DNA of 30,186 bases from Neelides folsomi (Eukaryota; Arthropoda; Collembola; Neelipleona; Neelidae). The notes under the pieces were generated by a model. That model worked only from the letters and a program-made list of their open reading frames with translations, did not search any database and was not told where the DNA came from. A program made the translations under genes and the position numbers. The DNA lies in contig JAQGBZ010000574.1 of the NCBI GenBank assembly GCA_034687125.1, positions 1 through 30,186 on the forward strand, written 5' to 3'. Shown one piece after another: positions 10,945-25,600 of this stretch; position 1 is the stretch's first letter; every line of letters starts with the position of its first letter.

Positions 10945-12561
10945 AGGATAAACCTATATTTATATCACCACACCTCCAAACTGCTAAATTGGACGAACTA
11001 GTTTACTAAAAACCGAACCTACTCAGTAGGAAGTAAAAAAAAGTCAAATATTAAGACCCACAAAGTTTGAAAGACATAAATATATTGTAAAATTTTTAAA
11101 TTCACAAAATTTCAGAATTACAATTTCCCTTTATTATATCACCACAAAACTTTTTCCTCTCATCTTCCGCTTTTGCTTACTAAATTAAGGTTGGTAATTA
11201 AAATTTTAATTGTTTTAAGCTATAAATTTATTGTAAATATTATTTAAAATGAAAAGTCATTTCATCACTTTAATTAAACATTTAGTGACAATGGCCAGAA
11301 GACGACTTTTAACTCAATTTGAAATGGGACAAATTGTTGCATTGCATGAAAATGGGCATTCTTATCGCTTTATTGCAAGGGCTTTAGGAAGAAATCATTT
11401 CAACGATCGTCAAGTTTATCCAACGAAGACAAAATGCCTTGCCTGGGCCCAGAAGAGAAAGACGTGGAAGACCAAAGAAAGTAGCTCAACTGAACAAACA
11501 CATTAGGAGACTTGCGAGCGATTCTAAAATATCCATTGCCCAAATTAAATCGCAATTAAATTTGGATTTAGGAAGAGAAACAATTAGGAGGGTGTTGAAG
11601 ACGCCTCCGTACATTAAATTTAAGAAAATGGCAATCCGCCCTCCATTGAAACCGTGCCATATAGCACGAAGATTGTCATGGGCCGAAGGGAAAATTTGGT
11701 GGATGAACCAGTGACGAAAACGAGTATGGTGAGATGAAAAAAAGTGGAATCTTGATGGCCCCGATGAATTTCGAGGCTACTGGCACGATATAAGAAAAGA
11801 GAATTCTCAAAAAGACATTAAGGTTGAGGATCCTTTATGGTTGGGGTGTCATTTTCTATTCGGGGAAGTCAATTCTCGCGTTTACTGCTCCCAAACTTGA
11901 TGCGGAGGAGTACCAATATCAACTAGGGGAACATTTATTGCCATTTTGGCATGAACTCGACCATTCTCCAAGCGACCGACCAACGAGATGGAGATTTGTT
12001 CAAGACGGAGCCCGTCCCCACAGTGCAGCGTCCATTTTAGAGTGGCTTGCTGAGAACAATATTCCCCTAATGGAGCATCCGGCTGTCTCGCCTGATTTAA
12101 ACCCCATAGAAAATTTATGGGCCATAATGGTAAGGCAAGTTTACGCAAATGGTAAACAATATGAAGACTTACCAAGCCTTTGGGCCGCCGTTTTAGACGT
12201 CTGGAATGGAATCTCAATTGAGACGCTTCAAACGCTTGTCAATTCTATGCATCGCCGTGTATTTCAATTATTTCTGAATAAGGGAGGCCATTTTAATATT
12301 TAAAACCACTTTTGTTATCAAAATTTCTTAAATGACTTATTAATTGACCAAATTAAAAAGGGATGATATAATTTATGGTAACCTTTCATCCCTTTCACCT
12401 TGATTTTTGACCCACGTTTAATTAAAAAGTTCACATTTAAATAAAATCTTTTGGATATCTCATTTTTTTGCTCAATTAAACATAAAACTTTAATGGTTAT
12501 GAAATTGACTTACTAGTTTTTGCAATTTGAGCAAGTGGTGATATAAATATAGGCGTATCTA
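10945..12561 (+). mobile_element. Tc1/mariner-superfamily transposon (DD34E), degenerate, 1617 bases
   Basis: The terminal inverted repeats are 10945-10971 and 12535-12561, which share CCTATATTTATATCACCAC exactly and differ at a few outer bases; weaker similarity extends inward. TA duplications flank the element at 10943-10944 and 12562-12563. The left arm of the surrounding fold-back keeps the same sequence without the element (around 10157-10175), which confirms both the boundaries and a TA target. The element carries one defective transposase gene. Confidence 0.9.
11291..12303 (+). pseudogene. Tc1/Tc3-like transposase, disrupted
   Basis: The start MARRRLLTQFEMGQIVALHE begins the first helix-turn-helix. 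A frameshift between about 11395 and 11440 moves to the next frame, which carries a GRP-type basic motif (RRERRGRPKK) and the second DNA-binding domain (ISIAQIKSQL, RETIRRVLKT). A stop at 11712-11714 and another just before DEKKWNLDGPDEF (the first catalytic Asp) break the catalytic core. A further one-base slip near 11840 leads to the last frame (11824..12303). There QDGARPHSA holds the second Asp and NPIENLW the Glu, with 34 residues between them (DD34E, Tc1 type). At least four lesions make it inactive. The family is secure. Confidence 0.9.
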
Positions 12562-12631
12562 TATAATCTATGTGTATTATAAAAGAAAAATCAAATGAAT
12601 TCAATAAAAAATAAACTTCCTTCATTGGGAA

Positions 12632-13125
12632 ATCAACCACCTGTGATAATTAGAATAATTTAAAAAAACAATGTAGCTATATTATATGAAGATGTAAATA
12701 TGCGTGTTGTTCAATTGTTTTTTACATTAAACATTTTACAGACCTATTTGCATAAACGGGTTAATAAATAATTGTAAAAATTCAGAACCAGTTTGTTAAT
12801 TTATCGTCACAAAAACTTGATCTTGAATCTTGTTCACGATCTATCTTAAACAGTGAGAAAAAAGAATATGTTGAATCTTTATAGCCATATTAAACCAAAA
12901 CAGTAACATTGTATTTATTTGATGATCTATGATAAAGAATAAGGATCGGATCCTCTGTTTAATTTAAATTCTTAATTTAATATGGTATGTATACAAATTA
13001 ACTTCGTTTTGATAATAAATACACATTAAATTATATTTCTCTCAGAGATCAAGAGGAACACAATATTTGTATGAATTGTGTAAGAATCATTTGGAATTCT
13101 CATTTTTACGACTGAGGTATTATTA
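12632..13125. other. Upstream region of the Methuselah-like receptor
   Basis: AT-rich with no gene. It presumably holds the promoter of the receptor gene, but I cannot point to a convincing core element. Confidence 0.35.
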
Positions 13126-13131
13126 ATAAAA

Positions 13132-15782
13132 ATGAATTCAAAATTTAGGATAGATTTTATTATTTTAGTAATTAATATTATATTTATCGGAGTTAAGTCG
13201 AGTGAATACGACATAAGCTTAATAGAAATTCCAATTTGTAAAAACTCTAATTTAGAAAAAAATAATCCAATTAATAGTCGAAATATGTCTGAATTACATA
13301 ACCAATTTTCTTATGTTAATACCAAAGTTCCGGAAACATCCATGTAAGTTTACAAACAACAATAACGATATTTATCTAAATAATGAATAATTCATGGTTT
13401 ATCAATTTTCACCTTTTACAGATATGTTTATAAATCAGTTGAGCTAAATTGTCCAGTGGCTCACCCATTAATATCTTTTAATCAATTGGATTTGATACAA
13501 AAAATGAAAAATTATTCCGAAAATTCAAATAAGGCAAAATATCAATATTGTTTTAACAGGTAAGATAAGAATAACTATTAATATGGTCTATAATTAATAT
13601 AAATAATACCATAAAGATAAACGTTTTACAAGAGATTTTAATTTAATTAGGTTAAATCTCGAAATCGAATTGCTCGTATGCGAAGATTTATACTTTGAAG
13701 ATTTGGAATTAATTCCAAAATGCTGTAATTGGGGTGAATCTGTTTATTGGAATCATCCTGACAAATGTTCAAGTTCTAATTTGACCTTTTATACAAAATC
13801 CATTGATTCAAAATATTATTTTTATAAACGGTCGCCCTCCTGTGTGAAAAATGGTTTCATGATTTCTAATATGAAAATGAATATGTTTTCAAATCAAGGG
13901 TAAGTATAAAAAATTAAAACTCAGATAAAAATCTTCAATGGTTTTTAATTTCTTTTACTACTTATTTAGAAAAACACTCATGAATACAATGGATAAAATC
14001 CATTATTGTATTGATGGACTTGAAAATGATGAAAATGTTCACACGATATATTATTGCAATGATAGATTTCCAGTTGAAGAATTCGGTGCATCTGTAATTT
14101 CTTAATTTTAAATTTTAAAATATTACTTTTTACTGTATTTGGTATTATATGGTACTATTATTAGGTATATTATATTGCTATTATATTATATTACTTATTA
14201 ATAATAGTATTAATTATTCAATTAAACATTTAAATTTTAGGTTTTTGAAAAGTGGCTTTATTCATCACTTGGCATCATTTCTTTCCTACTTTTTACATTA
14301 TCCGGTGTAATTTACCTTCTTTTGTGGAAATACCAAACTGTTCACTCATGGGCCCAATTGTGCTACATTATTTCACAATTATTGTTTACAATCACCTTCG
14401 TCGTGGCACTTTTATTTCCAGAAGATCCAAATAATCTTTGCACTGTTTACCATTATGCACGTAATCTATTTTCAATTAAAAATATTAATTAACTTTTTAA
14501 AAATTATTTAAAAATTTTATACCTTTAACTTAATATACTTAAGTTCATTTTTAACTAAGGATCTTGGGTTCTAACTTGGGTTCAAAGTTTCCCAAAATGT
14601 TTATGCGTATTTCCTTTGAAATTTTTTTCCGAGAACTTTGAACTTACAATTAACACATAAGTTAAAAATGGACTTTAATTAATTAATCAATTCCTTATAA
14701 GACATAAATTTTTACTGTGATTATAATCTTCTTTTCATTTTAAGTGTTATTTATTTATCGACTGACCGCAAATGCTTTTATTTGTTGGCTCACAATTCTG
14801 AGTTTCGATCTTACTTTATCTTTTTGGTAAGTTTATGAAACCATTATCAAAAATTCTAGTGTGAATGTAGAAATTTAAAAATGCCATTTATTTAATATTT
14901 TTAAAGGAAATTGGAACCTCAAGTATCCACTTCAAAGGGAAAGAAGAAATTAATAATGTATTGCCTGTTAGCCTGGGGAATTCCAACAATTGCTCTTACA
15001 TTGAATTTTCTTTATGGATATCTTTATATGTAAGTTTGTTGAGAGAAATGTCTTAAGTCATTTTAATCATTTAATAGCAAAGTTATTATCAAAATTCATT
15101 AATTGTAGGAAACCCGAAGGAAGTAATTGTTTCAATATCCCTTACTTATTTGGTGAAATCATCCGTGGGACTTTAATTCTTTTTAACGTTGGCTGCTTTT
15201 TTACAACTTTTGCTTTAATTATCAAACACAAAATGGGGACGAAAATTGTGAGAGAAAATCAGCAAAAAGAATGCTGTGGGAAATTGTAAGTTATATATAA
15301 TACATTGACATTAATATTATATCTAAAATTTAAAAATATATTTAGTATATTTGAGAATTTTTAATATTTTCAGGATACGTTTATTTATGCGTCTGAGTTT
15401 TATAACCGGCGGTGCTTATGTTCCTATTATGCTTGAAATCGTATCTGGGAGCATAAGGAATAGCCATCCGCCTTGGTACATTTATGTAACAAGATGTTCA
15501 GTCATTCTCCAAGGATTCTTCTTCTTCATTGTTTATTGCTGTAATAAGAAGACGGCGAAGAGATTGGAGCAGAAATATCCCTGGACTAAAAACATCTTAC
15601 CCGTCTTTTCAATCAGCGGCAATTCGGGTCAAAATCGTCGAGAGTCGACCCAGATGGCTTCAAATTCTATGTCAACTTGCAGTATTCCAAATATCCTAGT
15701 TCCCTTTAGAAAGCAAAGTACTCCATCAATTAATATTAACGAAACGACTGCAACGAAATTAACACCTATTGAAAAGGTTTAG
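13132..15782 (+). CDS. Methuselah-like G protein-coupled receptor (class B), 9 exons, 577 aa
   Basis: Exons: 13132-13343, 13422-13559, 13651-13899, 13970-14093, 14241-14460, 14745-14826, 14907-15029, 15109-15285 and 15374-15782. All junctions are GT/AG and the joined frame is open. A signal peptide (residues 1 to about 23) leads into a cysteine-bearing ectodomain of about 240 residues, as in Methuselah receptors (ELLVCEDLYF, IPKCCNWGESVYW). Seven membrane segments follow: exon 5 carries TM1 (LGIISFLLFTLSGVIYLLLW) and TM2, exon 6 TM3 (CWLTILSFDL), exon 7 TM4 (YCLLAWGIPTIALTL), exon 8 TM5 (IIRGTLILFNVGCFFTTFAL), exon 9 TM6 and TM7, then a Ser/Thr-rich cytoplasmic tail. Methuselah relatives are linked to stress response, lifespan and development in flies; the ligand here is unknown. 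No lesion is seen. Confidence 0.9.
14536..14690. repeat. Probable MITE in intron 5 of the Methuselah-like gene
   Basis: AAGTTCATTTTTAACT near 14551 is inverted at AGTTAAAAATGGACTT near 14663-14678. Inner parts also pair imperfectly (GTTCAAAGTTTCCC versus the complement of GAGAACTTTGAAC). The structure is about 150 bases with imperfect inverted ends of about 55-60 bases, which is MITE-like. Confidence 0.5.
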
Positions 15783-16979
15783 TATTAAGACATTAAGACA
15801 ATTAAAAGTATATTCTACTTATAAATAGTAACCACTTTAAACTTTTGTTATAAATTTACAATTAATTTAAGAAGAAATTGATAAATAATATTTTATTTTT
15901 TATAAAATATATTATTTCAGTTTCTTACAATGCTTCATTTATCTACATGGGAATTATTAACTCCATTGTTTTGCGTAATTGGTTATTGATACTCTGTTTG
16001 TAACATTGTGCATTTTGAATTTTATGGAATGTCGTCCTTACTTGCACTACAAATAAATATTTAATTCCTACGTCATATATGACATGACGCATTTAAGCAT
16101 ACCAAACCTACAAAGAATTAAATTAGGTAGGTATTGAATCAATAGCCGAAACTGCATACCAACATTAGACAATTTGGTGGCAGGTTTTTATGTTTCAAGT
16201 TGATCAAGAGTGAGCGACTAGACTACCAATACCGACTTCTCAAACTCAGAATTATGGATATAATATATATAATTATAGATATAATAGATGTAATATAGAT
16301 ATAATAGTATGTGTATACCTAGGTACAATCATACATCAACATCATGCGATCACATATATTATTTACATACAATACATAAGAGCTACCATATAAGAAGAAT
16401 AAGAACTAACATCAGCACCAGCTCAAGTTACATACAGTTGTAGTTGCTTTCAATAACATATACAATATTCAATATTTAACTTATTTTCTGGACTACGTGA
16501 GAATAAACATGTAATTGATATTATGCCAAGCCAGATTACATGACTATGTGAGTTGGATGGAACAAACATTCTTGGATATCGGCTATTGAAGTAATATGGT
16601 ATATATTTATGTTATATGACATAGGATCTCATCGTCCAATGCCATCAGTATGGCTCCCAATGGTAGTATAGATTAAAGAGTGGACCATTGCGCTTATCTT
16701 TACTAGAAGATTGTCACAAAAATGACAAAGTAAATATTGAAGCATTTTATATTTAAATTTAACACTAATAGCTGATAGTTACAGTTTGATAAATATATTA
16801 AACAAGACTAAACTTTTATAACATTAGGTATTGTATAGAATACTGTATAGAATATTGATAGAAAATAAATTTGTACAAAAAACAACACACGTAAAATTTG
16901 GTTTTATTTTAATTCTTCAAGTCCGATAGGAATTTAATTATTTCTAATAACTTTTATATTACTTTTTGTTATATAATAA
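15783..16979. other. Intergenic stretch, no gene recognised
   Basis: AT-rich with short repetitive runs (TATAGATATAATAGATGTAA around 16270) and a 12-base palindrome GTCATATATGAC near 16073. No coding signal. The right end should contain the kinase promoter. Confidence 0.4.
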
Positions 16980-18718
16980 ATGATGTCGGAAAGCCACGCA
17001 ATCACAGAATTCAGTGATATTCTATTAGAAAATGGAATTGAAGATAAAATCACTAAAGTTGAAATTGTGAAACCAAATTTGATCGGAGATCATTTTGCTA
17101 GTGAAGTTTTTAACATTACAATTAATTTTGAAAACAAAATCCCCCCTCTTAATCTTTTCAAAAAAACTCACACATCAAATCCAGAACATTCCAAATTAAT
17201 GAAAAAGCTGAATGTGTTTGAAAAAGAGGCTCATTTTTACAACGACATTTTACCAAGCTTTGATAAATTTGAATTTGAAAGAAATGGGTAATTTCCACAA
17301 ATATAATTTAAATATTATTTTCATGTTTATTTAATGAAATTTCTAGTAAAATTCTAATTGTGTTTTAAATTGCTTCAGAACACATACAACATTAGACTTG
17401 TTCCCAAAAGCGTACAAAGCTTCGGGAGAACAATTGTTAATGGAAAATTTGTCTTTAAATGGATTTGGAACTATTAACAAATTAGACAAAATGACATTTG
17501 ATCAATCGAGGTATATTTTAATAAAGTTAATTGAAATTATATTCTATTAATATTCATATTGATTAAACTGATTTTTATGTTTTTAAATTAAAAGACTCAT
17601 ATTGATAAATGCTGCCAAATTCCATGCAGTTTCTTACACTATCATGCAAGAAATTGGATTGGAAGATTTCAAGAATTTATATCCATTAACAAAAGAATTC
17701 CTTTTTACGCGAAATAATAATGACGTGTCGGAATTCTTTCAAGGAACAATTGATAAAGCTCATCTCATTTTAAATGTTCGTAGTCAAATTTTTATTTTTA
17801 TTAACATTTTAAAATTTATTGCTGTTTATTTTGTTAAAAAAATAAAGCATATCTAAGTATGTATGTATGTATGTAAGGTACAAATAAGTTATATGCATTT
17901 TATTTAGAAAAATGATGAAAGACATGCTAAGGCAATTGAAACAATTACAAGGTTTCAAGGAAAAGGAATGATTCATGAATTTTTATTCAAAATTCTAATT
18001 GAAGAAGAAAACTTGTTTAATGTTCTTAACCATGGAGATTTTTGGATTGCAAATATTATGCAGAGATTGGACAAAGATGGAAACCCTATTGAAGCAAGAT
18101 TTGTTGACATGCAGGTATTTAAAACCATGATGTAATTTATTAATTTTAATTTATCAATTCATTGAATAATTATAAATACTGTATAAGTTTTAGTTAATTA
18201 TAAATTTATTATAGGCAATTCGTGTTTGCTCTCCAAACACAGACGTTGGAAATTTTATTTTTACGAGTGTGAAACGAGAAATACGGAGGGAAAAATTAAG
18301 AGAATTGCTCAGGGTATATTTTGACAATTTAAAAGAAAACGTGGAGAATCTTGGAGGAGTATTTGCATTTACATTCGACGTAATTAAAATAAAAAATATT
18401 CTTTTGATATATAGTATTTAAAATTTGTAGGTATCATTAAAAAGTATATCAAAAATTAAGAGGTCATTAAAAACACTTTTATAGGAATTTGTTCGTGATT
18501 TTCAAAAGAAATTCTACTTGGGATATTTCTGCGGGTTAATTACCGTCTTCGCGACTTTGGGAAAATTCAATCCATCAGAAGGAGGAGAATTCATTGGAGG
18601 TTTCACAGACGCCATACAAAATGCAATTATCAAAAATCCAAAAATAGCCGAAACAATTGTTGAAGAAGTTGTTTCACTTTGTGAAGAATTGGAGAATATC
18701 GTTCAAGGAAAAATATAA
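16980..18718 (+). CDS. Ecdysteroid kinase-like (EcKL / CHK kinase-like, DUF227) protein, 6 exons, 408 aa
   Basis: EcKLs are predicted small-molecule kinases with the aminoglycoside/choline-kinase fold; family members phosphorylate ecdysteroids or are implicated in detoxification by phosphorylation. Exons: 16980-17287, 17379-17510, 17595-17775, 17908-18114, 18215-18379 and 18485-18718, all GT/AG with the frame kept (the exon 3 donor is a weaker GTTCGT). Exon 4 holds the Brenner-type catalytic loop LNHGDFWIANIMQ and then RFVDMQ at the metal-binding Asp (usually DFQ, so Phe is replaced by Met). Exon 2 starts THTTLDLFPKAYKASGEQLL, the N-lobe segment. Length is normal for the family (about 400-420). 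ATG codons at 16980 and 16983 are tandem; the first is taken. Substrate unknown. A (GTAT)n microsatellite lies in intron 3 near 17858. Confidence 0.9.
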
Positions 18719-19430
18719 AAAATATTTTTATAAATTGCTCCACTTTAAAACAATAATTTATTTTAATTTGTTTTAATCATGTTCTATTTAAATTCATTAA
18801 ATTATGGTTCAATCCAATGCTTATTTTATTTAATCATGTTGAATCCAAAGGTTAAAGTTCTCTTATGCATCTGTCACGCCATTATCATTAAATGTATGTA
18901 TATCAAATATATCTTTCCACGCAAGGTTAGTGTGGAAAGGAAATCGAAATAATTATAGCAGTTAAATTAATGCTCTTTAAAAGAATGTCATGTGGATATG
19001 ATTTATATGTTCTTTATACCTACTATAGCCATAAACTATCAAGTTTATGGATATATTGGTTCAGTCAAGAGCATTATCTCCTCTAAATACAAAAAGAGTT
19101 AATGTAATTTTTACATACACTATTCACTTCTCTCTTATAAACTATTAAAGTCAATCGTAGTTAAATAGAGCAGCAGGGAATTTCTATAGATTTATTTCCC
19201 GGTTGAAGTTTGAGTTCTTTTTAATGATAAATGATAAAATAGATTAAAAGTAAAACATAATTTTTGACTTGATAACTCAAAGAGTACTTTTATAATTAAT
19301 GCTTGTGAGAGTTATACGAGTGATTTGTGTGTGATTATGATTAGGTGTAGCAAATGATATGAAAAGGACTTTTGAAACTTTTCACATCGAGTGGATTTAA
19401 TAACTTTAAATACTTTATAGAGCTAAAGTG
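18719..19430. other. Intergenic stretch between kinase and esterase
   Basis: AT-rich. No gene, RNA or repeat recognised. Confidence 0.4.
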
Positions 19431-19434
19431 TAAA

Positions 19435-22640
<3,206 letters not shown>

Positions 22641-22789
22641 TTTGATATTTACGCAAAATTCGATGTTTCAAGCAATATAAAAGTTAATGTCAATAATATT
22701 TTTGCCAATAAATTGAAATTTTTATAATGATGTTTGAACAATCAATCAACAATTTATGGTAGATTGATTAACGTTATACGATATATAAA

Positions 22790-24228
22790 TTACTTGGTAT
22801 TTAACATAGCATGGTTATATGCCGCAAGTGCATCTATAGCTCCATAACCAACATGAAAACTTGGATAAACGTTATCCGTTTTCCCACAGTTTCTCCCTTT
22901 GCCAACGTTGCCATAGCCGTATCTTGTAAAATAAATCGTACTTGTTCATTATTCAAATTCTTCTTAATTTTAGTTTTTAGCAACAAAACCGTCCCAGCAA
23001 CGTGCAGCCATGGAAGTTCCAGATCTGAAAGTATATCGATTCGAACCAACATTCTCAGCTGACCTTATTGACTCTCCCGGAGCGGCAATATCAGGTTTTT
23101 GACCTCCATTATGTGGCGGCCCTCTTGAACTGCTATCTGACACAATTAATTGACCCAAATCTGTAAAATTCAAATTTGCCACTATGATAGGCAAAGGCAA
23201 ATCTCTCGGTGTCGAGATTTTCCCACAACCATCTGCCTCTTTATTCCCAGCAGTAAAGACAATAATTATTTTTGCTATGTCTATGGCTCGGAAAATATCA
23301 TTGAAACTTGTGTCGCTACTGTCTGATAATAAACCCCAGCTGTTGTTAACCACATCGAGTCTTTTGGATGGATCACAATTTTTGAAATTTCCGCCGCGAG
23401 TGTAAGGACAGTAAACCTATTCTAAACATGTCTTGGATTCGGATTCAAACGCTTCGTTTTTAAATGGGATGTTCCGACAAGGAATCCATTTTGAATCTGG
23501 CGCCACTCCGATCCCATTCTTTCCAACGATAGTTTCTGTGACATGAGTGCCATGGCCATTTTGATCAATTGGCCACGCACTATTTATTAAAAATGGATCC
23601 AACCAACTGTAAAGACCCCCACGGTAATTTTCTCTTAAGTCTTAATGTTTCCCACTCACACCTGTGTCTATACTTGCAAAAACCATCCCTGCACCTTTTG
23701 TTTTAGGCCAAACCTGGTCAGCTTTAATGGCTTTAATTCCCCATTCAGTTTGTCCTTCAAACTGCCTTTCTCCGATTGTTTTAAATCCTCACGGTTGTTG
23801 TTCAATTGGTCTGTCCAAATAAATAACTTTTTCTTGTCGAATTGATGAAACTTCCTTGAATTGGCTTATTGACTGAATTAGTATAGAATTTGTATTTTTA
23901 ATATAAATTTCGCTGGTTGTTGGAAAAGATCTGTAAGGATATTTGGTTGATGGAGCGTAAGAATTCAGGAATTCAGAAGTTTTGTAACGCCTTCTTGGGA
24001 TTGGAATGAATTAGAACATAATACAGAATTCAAAGCTGAAATTATTTCTTCGTCGTTTTTTGAATTCTTTACTTTCAATGTAGTCGTAAACTGATGAGGA
24101 ACCGCCATCAAAGATATTTTTCCTTGTATTCGAGATTTCTTAACGAAGATTTCACATTTTTCTTCATTTGGGAACGCTATTGATAATGTTAATTTTCACC
24201 AAAAGAATAAAATTTGTAAAATCATCAT
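22790..24228 (-). pseudogene. Subtilisin-like serine protease (peptidase S8, bacillopeptidase F / fungal-type), intronless and dead
   Basis: Read on the minus strand from ATG at 24228, a signal peptide (MMILQILFFW, stop, KLTLSIAFP) leads to a propeptide-like region. The S8 body follows: FASIDTGV with the catalytic Asp (codon near 23666), NGHGTHV with the His (23552-23554), RLDVVNNSWG, FTAGNKEADGCG with the oxyanion Asn, and SGTSMAA with the Ser (23012-23014). The C-terminal HVAGTVLLL continues in another frame, then HVGYGAIDALAAYNHAM and TAA at 22790-22792. Lesions: TGA at 24196-24198, frameshift near 23970, TGA 23789-23791, TAA 23642-23644, TAG 23417-23419 (apparently TGG to TAG), a probable 5-base deletion right after GTSMAA (near 23003), and a frameshift near 22885. 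No intron is needed. Length about 480 codons. It faces the esterase tail to tail, 150 bases away. It is unlike the furin/PC or TPP2 types normal in animals. Confidence 0.87.
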
Positions 24229-24480
24229 TTAGGATTTTAAGGGTTTATCGCAATTTGAAAACTCACACTCATGAGATATATTTTAGTTTTTATAGTATGC
24301 AAATATGAATTTAATGAATATTTTTAGTAAATGTTCTAACTCTAATAACATATAAATGTTGCATAGATAAAATAAATAAAGAGATAAATGGAAAATATTG
24401 AAAAGCTATGATTAGGTTTCCTAATGGTAATAATATCTCATTTTTTGTTAGGAGGAGAATTCTAAATTTTTTAAATAAAA

Positions 24481-24570
24481 GAAATGAGTTTTCTTTTGAA
24501 ATAAAAAATATTTATCGTGATAATTATTTTTAAACAATAAACATAAATATTATTGTTGTCAATTTGAAGG
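24481..24570. repeat. Duplicated block, part 1, copy A
   Basis: Matches 27983-28073 in direct orientation (shared GAAATGAGTTTTC and later TTGTCAATTTGAAGG), with scattered substitutions. It is part of the duplicated region upstream of the second IR. Confidence 0.75.
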
Positions 24571-24784
24571 ATGGAATTATGGAGTAGGTAAGAATTACAA
24601 CAAAATATATAAAAGACATATTGATATAGGTAATAATAATAAGTTGTATTAAAGAAATGTAGCATTGATATTGATATTGATATTACATAAATACTTACTA
24701 CAAGACTGTAATTGGTACAGGTATACGACTTTGCGTCTGTGTTAACAAAATATGCATATGTATGGTTGCTAAATTCCATACATA

Positions 24785-24975
24785 TCCATATGGGGGTTCT
24801 CCTATATTATTATATTTTTTTATATATATTCTCCTATATGAGAACGTTCCTATGAATTCCCATATATGCGTTCCCAATTCCCACCAGCGTTCGCGGGACC
24901 ATATTATATCTGGCATAGGAACGTTGCCGGGTATTGGGAACGTTTCCGGGAACGATCCTGGGAGCAATCCCAAAG
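24785..24975. repeat. GC-richer inserted segment with CGTTCC inverted repeats
   Basis: A stretch visibly richer in G and C than its surroundings, with repeated GAACGTTCC, GCGTTCCCAATTCCC and, inverted, GGGTATTGGGAACG and GGGAACG. The two halves form an imperfect hairpin (about 24869-24894 with 24917-24943). The duplicated block downstream lacks it, so it is probably a small mobile insertion. Open frames here are short and unrecognised. Confidence 0.5.
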
Positions 24976-24989
24976 CGAGGCATTCTTAT

Positions 24990-25600
24990 GCATAGGTAAT
25001 TACAAGTAGAGTTGTAGAGGGACGATTTTCTGAAAGTGGGGGTTAAATAAACATATTAAACTGCGAAGTAATGTTACGTAAAATGTTTACATTAATTTAA
25101 TGTTTAGAACTTTTTAGAACACGAAATAATTCAAAAAATTAATTTATTTTAGAATCGATATCCTAACTAAGTATAATAAATAAATAATTATTATCGATGT
25201 ATAATCCCATAAATATAATCCTACTATATTATACAATAGTTTGGCAGGTTTTCTGCTCAATAAGTTTACATTGTCTGCAGATAGGTCTTTTAATGTAAAT
25301 ATCGGGAGTCGGGTCTGGTGTATGTCGGGTCGTCGGGAATTTTAAATGGCTTTTTTAAATCATCAATTTAAAATTTATTTTAGCATTATGAATAGGTAGT
25401 AATTTTTATTAAATTTAAAGGAAATAAAAGATACAGCCCTCGGATTTAATAAGTTATCTTTAAATGCTGATTTATTTTGATTTAAATAGAACTATTTACT
25501 ATAGAATTTAATTAAGCAAAATGTTTAAAATAATATGTTTTATTATTATAATCATAGACCTTTCAAAATCAATCAAAATAAGTCCGATTGGTCAATTTGA
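24990..25600. repeat. Duplicated block, part 2, copy A (IR upstream region and first codons)
   Basis: Matches 28300-28866 in direct orientation, for example TTTTTAGAACACGAAATAAT, GGTTTTCTGCTCAATAAGTTT and the first codons of the IR. A trace of the GACC-type repeat (GGGAGTCGGGTCTGG, near 25304) is present in this copy only. Confidence 0.8.

Larger units (their letters stand above)
10097..12631. repeat. Large fold-back (inverted repeat) structure
   Basis: The left arm is 10097-10354. The right arm is 10724-10944 plus 12562-12631, interrupted by a Tc1-like element. The arms are near-identical reverse complements: for example CCCAATGAAGGAAGTT at 10098 pairs with AACTTCCTTCATTGGG ending at 12630, and ATATGTGTAAATAAAATAAT at the inner end pairs with its complement at 10725. 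The right arm also has about 28 extra bases near 10755, a duplicated TTTGATTGTT with filler. The loop (10355-10723) holds a reversed copy of the GACC repeat. No target-site duplication is evident at the outer ends. Confidence 0.85.

Noticed and set aside
22811..23845. Several plus-strand frames over the subtilisin locus
   Set aside because: They are shadows of the minus-strand protease, whose catalytic motifs are unmistakable.
24698..24995. Overlapping short frames on both strands
   Set aside because: They lie in the GC-richer inverted-repeat insert and carry no recognisable domain.
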